Shown here piece after piece: positions 32,895 through 40,945 of a DNA stretch of 64,000 nucleotides. Source of the stretch: Pseudomonas marginalis (GTDB lineage Bacteria; Pseudomonadota; Gammaproteobacteria; Pseudomonadales; Pseudomonadaceae). The notes below the pieces were generated by a model, which saw only the letters and a list, made by a program, of their open reading frames with translations, was not told where the DNA came from and did not search any database. Numbering within the stretch: the stretch's first letter is position 1; the number at the start of each line of letters is the position of its first letter. The DNA lies in the NCBI RefSeq assembly GCF_900105325.1, contig NZ_FNSU01000003.1:186001-250000 (forward strand), given 5' to 3'. The position numbers and the translations under genes were made by a program.

Positions 32895-33716
32895 TCACGC
32901 CGGCAACGGATCACCCGGCAGCATCAATTCAATCCCGCGCTTGCGGATGCCATCTGCCGCTGCCGGGGCCAGGGCGTCGTCGCTGATGATCACGTCGAAC
33001 GGTTCCAGCCCGGCGATGCGGTACATGCTGAAGGTGCCGTATTTGGAACTGCTCGCCACCAGCACCACCTGGGACGCCGATTGCATCGCCACTTGCTTGA
33101 CCTCGACTTTCAGCGCCGAGGGGGTGGTGATACCTCGGTGCAAATCCCAGGAGCTGGTGGACACAAAGGCGATGTCCGTCACCACCTGGCGCAGGGTTGC
33201 CACGGCCAGCCCGCCGACGGAAGAATGGTTGTCATGGTCCAGTTGGCCGCCGGTGTGGATCACCGTGACCTGCGTCGCATCCATCAGGGCCTGCACGATC
33301 CCGAAGTCATTGGTGACCACGGTCATCCCCGACAGCGCCTTGATATACGGGACGATCTCCAGGGTGCTGGTGCCGGCATCCAGGTACACCGTCATGTCCG
33401 CGTGCAGCAACCGTGCGGCCAGTCGCGCCATCGCCTGCTTTTGCGGCAACTCCACCACGGCTTTGGATTGATGGCTGGGTTCGCTGTGCAACTGGCTGGC
33501 GATCCGGACCCCACCGGTGACGGAGTACGCCCGGCCTTCCTGCTCCAGCAGGGCGATATCGCGGCGCACGGTCATGTGCGAGCAGTCGAACATCTCCATC
33601 AACTGGTGCACGCTCATCACCTGATGCTTGCGCAACTGCCGCAGGATCTGTTCGCGACGCTGCTCGGGAATCATCGGGGTGCTGCTGTCGGTGGCCGTGT
33701 CCTTCGGGTTGGGCAT
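32895..33716 (-). CDS. DeoR/GlpR-family transcriptional regulator
   Basis: 273 residues. The DeoR helix-turn-helix is EQRREQILRQLRKHQVMSVHQLMEMFDCSHMTVRRDIALLEQEGRAYSVTGGVRI. The C-terminal sugar-phosphate-sensor domain has MTVYLDAGTSTLEIVPYI, VVTNDFGIVQAL, HTGGQLD and VALVASSSKYG-like VVLVASSSKYGTF. It lies convergent to the threonate operon and probably senses a phosphorylated intermediate of it. Confidence 0.9.
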   Translation of the reverse strand: MPNPKDTATDSSTPMIPEQRREQILRQLRKHQVMSVHQLMEMFDCSHMTVRRDIALLEQEGRAYSVTGGVRIASQLHSEPSHQSKAVVELPQKQAMARLAARLLHADMTVYLDAGTSTLEIVPYIKALSGMTVVTNDFGIVQALMDATQVTVIHTGGQLDHDNHSSVGGLAVATLRQVVTDIAFVSTSSWDLHRGITTPSALKVEVKQVAMQSASQVVLVASSSKYGTFSMYRIAGLEPFDVIISDDALAPAAADGIRKRGIELMLPGDPLPA

Positions 33717-33807
33717 TAAGGCTCCGCAGTGGTTGGGTAAGAGGCGGGGAGTGCGTGGCTATAGTAGCCAATACACGCCCCCGCCGGCGACCCCGGTGTG
33801 ACAGCGG

Positions 33808-35751
33808 TCAGAACTTGAACCGCCCCACCAACCCCTTGAGCTGACCGGAAATATCCGTCAACCGCCCTGATCCGGTCTGCGCCGAGTGGGCAAAGCCTTC
33901 GACCAGTTGCGCATCGGCATGGATCTGCGCGATGTGCCGGTTGATCTCTTCGGCCACTTGGTGCTGTTCTTCGGCCGCGGTGGCGATCTGGGTGTTCTGG
34001 TCGCGGATCGAGTCCACCGAGCCTTGGATCTTGTCGAAGCTGTCGCGGGCCTGCTGGATGCGTTCCACGCTGGTGTGGGACACCAGCAGGCTGCCCTGCA
34101 TCTGCTGGGTGACTTCCTGGGTGCGGCGGGCGAGGTTGCCCAGCAGGCTGTCGATTTCACCGGTGGAGTCGGCAGTGCGGCGCGCCAGGGCGCGGACTTC
34201 GTCGGCGACCACGGCAAAACCGCGGCCCTGGTCACCGGCGCGCGCGGCTTCAATCGCGGCGTTGAGTGCCAGCAGGTTGGTCTGTTCGGCGATCGAGCGG
34301 ATGGTGTCGAGGATGGTGTTGATGTTCTGGCTGTCCTGCTCCAGCAACTGCATGGTCTGGGTCGACTTTTGCAGGTCTTCGCTGAGCTTGAGCACGCTGC
34401 CGGTGGCTTCGCCGATGTGCTGCTGGCCATTGTGCACGTCGCGGTAACCCTCGTCGGCACTCGCGGCGGCGGCGCTGCAGGAGCGCGCGACTTCGTTGGC
34501 GGTGGCTACCATTTCGTTGAACGCGGTGCTTACCAGCTCCACGGCTTCACGTTGGCGCCCGGCGGCCTGGTTCATGTTGTTGGCGACTTCGCTGGTGTCG
34601 GCGGCGGCGGTTTGCAGGTCGGAAGAGGCGTTGCCGATGCGCTGCACCAGTTGGGCGATCATGCTCAGGAACTGGTTGAACCAGCCCGCCAGGCTGGCGG
34701 TTTCGTCTTTGCCTTGCACCTTGAGTTGGCGCGTCAGGTCGCCTTCGCCTTCGGCAATCTCCTGCAGGCCGTCGGCCACCCCGCGAATCGGGCGCACGAT
34801 CATGCTCGCAAAACTGGCGCCGACAATCGCGAACACCACGGCCAGGGCGGCGGCAATCGCGGCGATCAACCACGTGAGGCTGGTGGCGCCGGCCATGACT
34901 TCATCGCGTTTGATCAGGCCGATAAAGCGCCAGCCCAGATCCTTGGAACTGACCACGTTGGCCATGTAGGCCACGCCGTCGATGTCGATCTGGGTCACGC
35001 CGTCGCCGCGCTTGGCCAGTTCGGCGTAGTTGGGGCCCAGGTCGGCCATCGGCTTGAAGTTGTGCTTGGCGTCGCTGGGGTCCACCAGCACGTTGCCGTT
35101 GGCTTCCACCAGCATCAGGTAGCCGCTGTCGCCCAGCTTGATGTTGCGCACCAGCTCGGTGAGCTGCTTGAGCGACACGTCCAGGCCGACCACGCCGAGT
35201 ATGTTGCCGGTGGCGTCGGCGACGGTGTGCACGGTGCCGATCAGGACCACGTCGTCCGGTGCCCAGTAATAGGCGCCGGTGCGCACGGTGGCGCCTGGCG
35301 CGGCGATGGCGGCTTTGTACCAGGGGCGTACGCGTGGGTCGTAGTTGTTCAGTTTGGTGTCATCAGGCCAGCTGGCATAACCGCCGTCGGCGAGGCCCAA
35401 AGACAAGTAGGCGGTGCTCGGGTGGCTCTTGGCGAACTGGTCGAAAATCGCCAGCAGGTCTTTGTTGGTCTGGGTCAGGGGGATTTGCGCGGCGTCGGCG
35501 CCGGCGTAGCTCTTGAGATCCTTGGCCGCGACAACGCGCGGGTCCTTGGCCACGAAGTCGACGTTCTGGCTGATGCCATCGAAGAACTGCTTCATGCCGT
35601 TGTCGATCTGACGGATCTCGCGACCGCTGCTGTCGAGGAAATTGGCCAGGGCCCCCTCGCGCAGATTCAGCACTACCAACACGGCCACCAGGATGACCGG
35701 GAGGCACGCGATAGCCGCGAACGCCCAGGTCAGCTTCTGCTTGATATTCAT
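33808..35751 (-). CDS. Methyl-accepting chemotaxis protein with dCache sensor
   Basis: 647 residues: TM1 (about 10-32), periplasmic double-Cache domain (about 35-300), TM2, HAMP and the cytoplasmic signalling domain with RAGDQGRGFAVVADEVRALARRTADSTGEI. The distal sensor pocket has NNYDPRVRPWYKAA and VVGLDVSLKQL, resembling the Y-x-x-R-x-x-W-Y...D arrangement of amino-acid or amine-binding dCache domains. It follows the DeoR gene on the same strand; a link to threonate or amine taxis is only suggested by position. Confidence 0.92.
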   Translation of the reverse strand: MNIKQKLTWAFAAIACLPVILVAVLVVLNLREGALANFLDSSGREIRQIDNGMKQFFDGISQNVDFVAKDPRVVAAKDLKSYAGADAAQIPLTQTNKDLLAIFDQFAKSHPSTAYLSLGLADGGYASWPDDTKLNNYDPRVRPWYKAAIAAPGATVRTGAYYWAPDDVVLIGTVHTVADATGNILGVVGLDVSLKQLTELVRNIKLGDSGYLMLVEANGNVLVDPSDAKHNFKPMADLGPNYAELAKRGDGVTQIDIDGVAYMANVVSSKDLGWRFIGLIKRDEVMAGATSLTWLIAAIAAALAVVFAIVGASFASMIVRPIRGVADGLQEIAEGEGDLTRQLKVQGKDETASLAGWFNQFLSMIAQLVQRIGNASSDLQTAAADTSEVANNMNQAAGRQREAVELVSTAFNEMVATANEVARSCSAAAASADEGYRDVHNGQQHIGEATGSVLKLSEDLQKSTQTMQLLEQDSQNINTILDTIRSIAEQTNLLALNAAIEAARAGDQGRGFAVVADEVRALARRTADSTGEIDSLLGNLARRTQEVTQQMQGSLLVSHTSVERIQQARDSFDKIQGSVDSIRDQNTQIATAAEEQHQVAEEINRHIAQIHADAQLVEGFAHSAQTGSGRLTDISGQLKGLVGRFKF

Positions 35752-35895
35752 GACTTCACCTGCGGGTATTTATAGTTTTGGCAAGGGGAAACGCTAGTGC
35801 TGAATGCCGCATGTGTTGTTATGAAGGGGGTAAGGCCCATGCGTACCTCCGGTTTATCGACCGAAGGGGCACGCACTTTAGGGCGCGGGGCGTGA

Positions 35896-36786
35896 TCAGC
35901 CGATTGAGTGGTCGGCCAGGGCGTCGCGGCGCATCGATTGCAGGTTCTTCTCGATGGTTTCGCAGATGGCTTCCATCTGGATCTGGTGTTCGCTGGAGCG
36001 GAACGGGCTTTGCAGGTCGGTGCCGATGCGTTCGATGGCCAGCAGCATAAAACCCACCACGGTGGACGCCAGCGGGGTGAACCAGCCCAGGGATTCCACC
36101 AGGCCCACGGGCACGATCAGGCAGAACAGCGAGATAAACAGGCGTGGGAAATACACGTAAGGGTAGGGCAGTGGTGTGTTGGCGATCCGTTCCATGCCGC
36201 CCTGGGCATTGGACAGATCCACCAGGGTCGACTCCAGCCGCGCCAGGCGAATGCTGTCCAGGTGCCCGGCCTTGTATTCGCGGGCCAGCAACGCCGCCGA
36301 GCCGGTGAGGATGTCATTGGCAAAGTTGTTGGTGGCGCCGTTGCGGGCGAATTCCTCGGTGGGGATAAAGGCGCGTACTTCATCAGGGCACGGTTCGCCC
36401 CTGAGGTGCGCGGCCAGGCAATTTACGTAGGCCACGTGGCGGCGCAGCAGGGTGGACTTGATCGGGTTCACTTCGCCGTCAGGATCGTCCAGCAAGGTCA
36501 AAACCTGACGGGCAAAACTGCGCGAATTGTTGACCATCGCACCCCACAGCGTGCGCGCTTCCCACCAGCGGTTATAGGCGCTGCTGTTGCGAAAGCTGAT
36601 GAGCACGATCAGTGCCGAGCCCAGCAGGGTGAGGGGCATCAGCGGCAAGTTGATCTTGGCGGTGAGGAACAGCATGAAGTCCACGGTGACGGCGACGTCC
36701 CACAACAACAGCCAGAACAGCGACCAGCCCACATAGCCCATGGTCTTGATGATCAGGCGGTACTTTTTGATGATGGCGGCTTTCAA
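35896..36786 (-). CDS. Bestrophin-family anion channel
   Basis: 296 residues of the bacterial bestrophin (UPF0187) family: SFRNSSAYNRWWEARTLWGAMVNNSRSFARQVLTLL is the family core, followed by PYPYVYFPRLFISLFCLIVPVGLVESLGWFTPLASTVVGFMLLAIERIGTDLQSPF. Four membrane helices are predicted. Bacterial homologues form pentameric ion channels in the inner membrane. It stands alone. Confidence 0.9.
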   Translation of the reverse strand: MKAAIIKKYRLIIKTMGYVGWSLFWLLLWDVAVTVDFMLFLTAKINLPLMPLTLLGSALIVLISFRNSSAYNRWWEARTLWGAMVNNSRSFARQVLTLLDDPDGEVNPIKSTLLRRHVAYVNCLAAHLRGEPCPDEVRAFIPTEEFARNGATNNFANDILTGSAALLAREYKAGHLDSIRLARLESTLVDLSNAQGGMERIANTPLPYPYVYFPRLFISLFCLIVPVGLVESLGWFTPLASTVVGFMLLAIERIGTDLQSPFRSSEHQIQMEAICETIEKNLQSMRRDALADHSIG

Positions 36787-36832
36787 ACGACAACCTCGCG
36801 GCGAGCAGTAGGCAACAGTGCCTTAGCTCGGA

Positions 36833-36894
36833 CGTCGGCTGGCGGGGAAGGTTCGCTGCGGCGCCTGAAACGGTTAAGCCGCCTGAGTTTTCTG
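36833..36894 (+). repeat. Left copy of a ~62-bp imperfect direct repeat
   Basis: TTAGCTCGGACGTCGGCTGG and GCGGGGAAGGTTCGC, then GAAACGGTTAAG. It matches 38936-38997 at roughly three quarters of positions. The two copies bracket the winged-helix/diguanylate-cyclase pair. Confidence 0.5.
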
Positions 36895-37020
36895 GAACAA
36901 TTTTGGTAGCGACGGTGTCCTCAGAGCTAATCACGCTAGATTGCGCCCAAGGCAAAACGCCATTATCGGTGCTGCAATTGAGATCAGTGGATCCAAGTTG
37001 TTTGATCAGGGCTCTTTCTC

Positions 37021-37926
37021 ATGTGCAGTGGTTCGTTGAAGTTGGCGATGGAACAGTCGGCGCGGGCGTTTGAGCGCCATGTGGAGTTTGAAGCGAGTAT
37101 TCGTACCCATTATTCGATTTTGCTGGAGTCCTATTCAAAAAGACCGTTTTTCTACAAGACCGCACTGAAGTTCAGTCGCTTGATGGTGTCCTTTACGTTA
37201 TTGAGCACGTATTTCTCCAAGCCAGTTCCCTTACTGTCCGAGGTGAAAGAGTTTTGTGTGGCGCGCGGGTTCTGTTCGAGAAACAGCCTGGAGTCGATCT
37301 TCCTGCTGTTCAGGGTCCTGGGGTTCATGACGGTGTCGAGGCATGCGGATGACAGTCGTTTGCGGGTATTCAGTCCGTCATCCCAAGCCTGCGAGGAGAT
37401 CAGGCTGATGCTTACGTCCGTGGTCGAGCCGCTGGGCGTGATGTGCCCGGAAACCGAGGTGTGCGGGTCAATGGCCGGGTTGGATGATCGCGCCTATCTG
37501 GCCCGTTATTTCAAAGGTTTTTCGGTGCTTCTGCGCCAGAACGTGACGATTGACCTGTTGATGCCTGATTGTTATTGGCTGGTAAAACGCGATGCCGGAC
37601 ATATGTTGATGCTGGCGATCTATAACGATGCGTGTGCGCTGGATAATCAAGGGGCAAGTTTCAGGTCTTCGTCCTACCTTTCCATCGCTGAGCAACTCTC
37701 GGTGTCCAAGACCCACGTTATTCGTCTGGTGCAAGAGGGGGCCGACCGGGGCTATTTCAAGATTCATTCCAAGACACTGCTTGAAGTCCTGCCACCTTTT
37801 ATCGTGTTGGTAAGGCGGTTCATGGCGTATTCGTTTGCGACCTGCCTGCACAGTCTTCAACTGAGTCATGTCGATAATAAAGCGGCCACTCATGCACAGG
37901 GAGTGACGGGATGCCGGCTAATGTAA
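37021..37926 (+). CDS. Hypothetical protein with C-terminal winged-helix-like motif
   Basis: 301 residues, not recognised as a named family. The C-terminal third has a helix-turn-helix-like segment YLSIAEQLSVSKTHVIRLVQEGADRGYFKI, with the spacing of a MarR/Crp winged helix. The N-terminal two thirds are mostly alpha-helical and have no clear domain. The gene is more AT-rich than its neighbours. Its end overlaps the diguanylate cyclase start by 16 bp, so the pair is likely one operon in which this protein could regulate the cyclase gene. Confidence 0.7.
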   Translation: MCSGSLKLAMEQSARAFERHVEFEASIRTHYSILLESYSKRPFFYKTALKFSRLMVSFTLLSTYFSKPVPLLSEVKEFCVARGFCSRNSLESIFLLFRVLGFMTVSRHADDSRLRVFSPSSQACEEIRLMLTSVVEPLGVMCPETEVCGSMAGLDDRAYLARYFKGFSVLLRQNVTIDLLMPDCYWLVKRDAGHMLMLAIYNDACALDNQGASFRSSSYLSIAEQLSVSKTHVIRLVQEGADRGYFKIHSKTLLEVLPPFIVLVRRFMAYSFATCLHSLQLSHVDNKAATHAQGVTGCRLM

Positions 37927-38939
37927 AGCTCAGGCCACGGATGCAAAGGCTGCTGTCGCCCGCCATTGCCCAGGCCGAACTGATCGGGATTTTCGCCTGG
38001 CTGGCGGTGTTGCTGGTTGATCGCGGGAGGATGTTCGGCTGGCCGGTCGTGCTGGTCACGATGGGTCTGTGCGCGGTGTATGGGGTCCACCGGGTGGTGA
38101 CTCAGTATGTGCTGTGGCGGGCGCTGGGCGTGGCCTACATGGCGCTGCTGTCCGCAGGTTTTGCCTATGTGGTTCACACCCGGCCTGCGTTGCAGGTGTT
38201 TGCCTTGCCGCTGGCCGTGACCCTGGTAATGAGCAGCGCAATCCTGTTTATCGTGGTTCAGGATTTTCTGTTCTGCGCCGCGTTGGTCTGGTTACTGACG
38301 TGGCCCCACATTCAGTTGAGCCTTTACGCAGGCGTCGACACCTACGTGTTTATCTTTTGCGCCGCGTCGGTGGCGATCGGTTCTGTCTTGAATGTCTACT
38401 ACCTGAAAAACCTGCGCTCCGTGTTACTGGTCGAGAGTGAGTTTCGGGAATTGGCCGAGACGGATTACTTGACCTCCATCCTGAACCGGCGCGCCTTTAT
38501 GGAGAGCTTCGCCAAACTGATTGCGGCCGGTGATACGGGCTACTTCATGATGTTGGATATCGACAGTTTCAAATTGAAGAATGACCAGTTCGGCCATGAC
38601 GTCGGCGACAGGATTCTCTGTGCGATGGCCGCGTGCCTGAAAGCCACCCCCGGCAGCCACAGTTTCGGCAGGATTGGCGGTGAAGAATTCGGCGTGCTGC
38701 TGGTGGGCGATGACCCTGATGTCGCCACCGACTACGCGCTGCGCCTGCTGCAGGGGATTCGGTGCAGTGTCGCGCCGCCCCATCACTACACCTGCAGTGC
38801 GGGCATGACACGCTTTACGGCCGGGGCCGATATGTCGGCGGTCCTCAAGCGTGCCGACCGCAATCTCTACGCCTCCAAGGGCAATGGCAAGGACCGCGTG
38901 TATCTGGATGGCGCGCTAGTCTGCCACGGAGCGACTTAG
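37911..38939 (+). CDS. Membrane-bound GGDEF diguanylate cyclase
   Basis: 342 residues. Six hydrophobic helices (about 23-165) form a membrane sensor region. The GGDEF domain follows: TDYLTSILNRRAFMESFAKLI, MMLDIDSFKLKNDQFGHDVGD and active-site GGEEF at 256-260. The RxxD inhibitory site expected 5 residues before GGEEF is absent, so product inhibition may be weak. It should make cyclic di-GMP from GTP. GGAG lies 7 bases before ATG. Confidence 0.9.
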   Translation: MPANVKLRPRMQRLLSPAIAQAELIGIFAWLAVLLVDRGRMFGWPVVLVTMGLCAVYGVHRVVTQYVLWRALGVAYMALLSAGFAYVVHTRPALQVFALPLAVTLVMSSAILFIVVQDFLFCAALVWLLTWPHIQLSLYAGVDTYVFIFCAASVAIGSVLNVYYLKNLRSVLLVESEFRELAETDYLTSILNRRAFMESFAKLIAAGDTGYFMMLDIDSFKLKNDQFGHDVGDRILCAMAACLKATPGSHSFGRIGGEEFGVLLVGDDPDVATDYALRLLQGIRCSVAPPHHYTCSAGMTRFTAGADMSAVLKRADRNLYASKGNGKDRVYLDGALVCHGAT

Positions 38940-38997
38940 CTCGAACGCCGGCTTGCGGGGAAGGTTCGCCCTGAACCAGAAACGTTTAAGTTACGTG
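38936..38997 (+). repeat. Right copy of a ~62-bp imperfect direct repeat
   Basis: TTAGCTCGAACGCCGGCTTG, GCGGGGAAGGTTCGC and GAAACGTTTAAG, matching 36833-36894. It begins at the stop of the diguanylate cyclase gene. Confidence 0.5.
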
Positions 38998-39061
38998 CGC
39001 TTCGGTTGAGTTGGAAGGAGGGCACCATGCTATGCTCTGGAGGCTAATTGGGGGATTTCAA

Positions 39062-39325
39062 ATGACTAAAACAGCGGATATCAGTATTGCCAGCCACGTG
39101 CGTCACCTGGCCAGGGCTCATCATGTTACCGCTGAGCGTGATGGCATAAGCCGGATGGCTGCTGCGATTACTAGCCTGGCTGGCGATGTGGTCGAGTTGG
39201 ATGGTGTGGAGCAGTTGTTGGTCAATCTCAAGAGGAAGGGCGTTCTGAGTAAATCGGAAACCCTGGCGCTTCAGGGCAGTTACCTCCAAGAGAAGCGACG
39301 CTCCAAGAAGAAGCTAAGCGCATGA
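39062..39325 (+). CDS. Probable Fic-associated antitoxin
   Basis: 87 residues, small and basic at the C-terminus (EKRRSKKKLSA), directly before a Fic-domain gene. The arrangement is that of Fic toxin-antitoxin pairs, in which a small helical protein blocks the Fic active site through an (S/T)xxxE(G/N)-like helix. The nearest match here is TAERDG (Asp for Glu), which is weak. GGGGGA lies before ATG. Function is inferred from position. Confidence 0.6.
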   Translation: MTKTADISIASHVRHLARAHHVTAERDGISRMAAAITSLAGDVVELDGVEQLLVNLKRKGVLSKSETLALQGSYLQEKRRSKKKLSA

Positions 39326-39328
39326 ATT

Positions 39329-40078
39329 TTGATCGCCTTCGGCGATTTTGAGACCGCTGGGTACCTTCAAAATGCTCTACAGCTTAAAGATCCCATCGAA
39401 GTAAAAGAGTCAGAGCATCTATCGTTCGAACTGAGCATGGAAGACGCGCTTCGATACTTGGCCCAAAAAAAAAGTATCGATTACTCGTCCGTACTCAAAG
39501 TACACGAGCTCCTGTTCTCTGATTTTTATCACTGGGCGGGTAAGGATCGAACTGAGCTTGTTCCACATCTTGCCGTTTTCAAAGGTTCTCAAGACGATCC
39601 ACACCATACCCCGTTTGAGCATCCGGCATCGATCAGACTCTCCGTCGACTATGCATTTGAGCTGGCGTCGAACAAGAAGCGCTTCAGGGATCGCCCTGGT
39701 GACGTCATGGGCCAGTTGGCATTCGCGCATCCTTTTCTCGATGGCAATGGGCGCACGATTCTGCTGGTTTTCATGGAACTTTGTTATCGAGCCAAGTTCG
39801 CCATTGAATGGTCAAAAACCAACAAGGATGATTACCTCCGGGCACTCAGTGCGGAAATCAAAGAGCCGTTTAAAGGGCATCTGAATGATTACCTGCAACC
39901 CTTCGTGGTCGATATTGCACATCGTGACGAATGGCCAGGAATGATAGGTGGCCTAAAAGGTCTGGATGGGCTTGATAAGGAAAGGATTACCTACGAAAGC
40001 CTTGATAATCCTGAGGTTCAAAAGATTTACACAACCTACAGAGCGCAGTCGCTCGCTGCGCCTTCATCCGAAAAATAG
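39329..40078 (+). CDS. Fic/DOC family protein (AMPylase-type toxin), start region frameshifted
   Basis: 249 residues from a TTG. The Fic core is FAHPFLDGNGRTILLVFMEL (His 134); the second Arg of the canonical HPFxxGNGRxxR is Leu here. A flap region (KGSQDDPHHTPFEHPASI) is present. The natural ATG at 39322, overlapping the antitoxin stop, opens M-N-F-D-R and then stops after nine codons; the conserved-looking FGDFETAGYL continues one frame over. An extra C near 39335 explains this. The toxin is either translated weakly from TTG 39329 or is disabled. Confidence 0.8.
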   Translation: MIAFGDFETAGYLQNALQLKDPIEVKESEHLSFELSMEDALRYLAQKKSIDYSSVLKVHELLFSDFYHWAGKDRTELVPHLAVFKGSQDDPHHTPFEHPASIRLSVDYAFELASNKKRFRDRPGDVMGQLAFAHPFLDGNGRTILLVFMELCYRAKFAIEWSKTNKDDYLRALSAEIKEPFKGHLNDYLQPFVVDIAHRDEWPGMIGGLKGLDGLDKERITYESLDNPEVQKIYTTYRAQSLAAPSSEK

Positions 40079-40085
40079 GACCACG

Positions 40086-40547
40086 ATGTCCAGAGTTGGC
40101 GTGATTTCCGACACCCACGGCCTGTTGCGCCCTGAGGCTGTCGCTGCCTTGCAGGGATGCGAGCAGATCATCCATGCCGGTGATATCGGCAGCCCTGAGA
40201 TTCTTCAGCAATTGGCACAGATCGCGCCCCTGCACGTGGTGCGTGGCAACAATGACCAGGACGCGGCGTGGGCGGAGCAGGTGCCCGATCATCTGATGCT
40301 GGAGGTGGACGGATGGCGGACGTTGGTGGTGCATGATATCGCCGACGTACCCGCCTTACTCGACACGTCTACTCGGCTGGTGATCACCGGCCATTCGCAC
40401 AAGCCCCTGATCGAATGGCGGGGCGCAACACTGTACGTAAACCCCGGCAGTGCAGGGCGGCGGCGCTTCAAGTTGCCGGTGACGTTGGCGGTGCTGGACG
40501 TGCGGGAAATGACGATCGAGTCGCAGCTGATCGCGCTGCTGGACTGA
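40086..40547 (+). CDS. YfcE/MJ0936-type metallophosphoesterase
   Basis: 153 residues. Calcineurin-like metal motifs in order: GVISDTHGLLRPE, IIHAGDIGSPE, VRGNNDQD, VVHD and ITGHSHKP, then NPGSAGRRRF. It is a small cytosolic phosphodiesterase family with broad substrates. It starts 7 bp after the Fic gene, so they may share a transcript. Confidence 0.92.
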   Translation: MSRVGVISDTHGLLRPEAVAALQGCEQIIHAGDIGSPEILQQLAQIAPLHVVRGNNDQDAAWAEQVPDHLMLEVDGWRTLVVHDIADVPALLDTSTRLVITGHSHKPLIEWRGATLYVNPGSAGRRRFKLPVTLAVLDVREMTIESQLIALLD

Positions 40548-40555
40548 TCCGGCTT

Positions 40556-40855
40556 TTATCGTTGCGTCAGGATGCTCTGCAACAATCCCGGAAACCGTTC
40601 CTCAAGCACCTCGCCGCGCAATGAATTCATGTGGGTAGTGCCCACGCTGCGGGTGTGTACCAGGCCGGCATCGCGCAGGACCCGGAAGTGGTGGGACATG
40701 CTGGACTTGGGGCGCCCGCCGTCCAGTTCGCCGCAACTGGCCTCGGGCACGCCGGCCAGGCAGCGGACAATCTCCAGGCGCACCGGATCACTCAGCGCGT
40801 ATAGCAGGCGCTCGAGGGTCAGGTCTTCCGGGGTGGGGTGTTTAAAGGCTCGCAT
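40556..40855 (-). CDS. ArsR-family transcriptional regulator
   Basis: 99 residues. The winged helix is TLERLLYALSDPVRLEIVRCLAGVPEASCGEL... KSSMSHHFRVLRDAGLVHTRSVGTTHMNSL. It has no metal-binding ELCVCDL motif, so it is not an arsenic sensor of that class. It is divergent from xenA across a perfect dyad and is probably the xenA repressor. ATG 40855 or 40867 could be the start; neither has a clear ribosome site. Confidence 0.88.
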   Translation of the reverse strand: MRAFKHPTPEDLTLERLLYALSDPVRLEIVRCLAGVPEASCGELDGGRPKSSMSHHFRVLRDAGLVHTRSVGTTHMNSLRGEVLEERFPGLLQSILTQR

Positions 40856-40891
40856 GAAACGAATCATAACAGGGGGCTATCATCGAATACC

Positions 40892-40915
40892 ATAGTTCGA
40901 TTACCATCGAACTAT
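40892..40915. promoter_or_regulatory. Perfect 10+4+10 dyad operator between arsR-type gene and xenA
   Basis: ATAGTTCGAT - TACC - ATCGAACTAT. It lies 31 bp before xenA and 37 bp before the regulator start. Related half-sites (CATCGAATACC before it and ATCGAATCATCC after it) continue on both sides. Size and symmetry fit an ArsR dimer. Confidence 0.75.
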
Positions 40916-40945
40916 CGAATCATCCACTCGCTCCCGGAGTTCTCA

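Noticed and set aside
33886..35775. A 629-codon plus-strand frame opposite the chemoreceptor
   Set aside because: Antisense shadow of an intact MCP; no recognisable domain or ribosome site.
39465..39473. Run of nine A in the Fic gene as the cause of its frameshift
   Set aside because: The protein reads correctly through this run (AQKKSIDY); the frame problem lies upstream near 39335.
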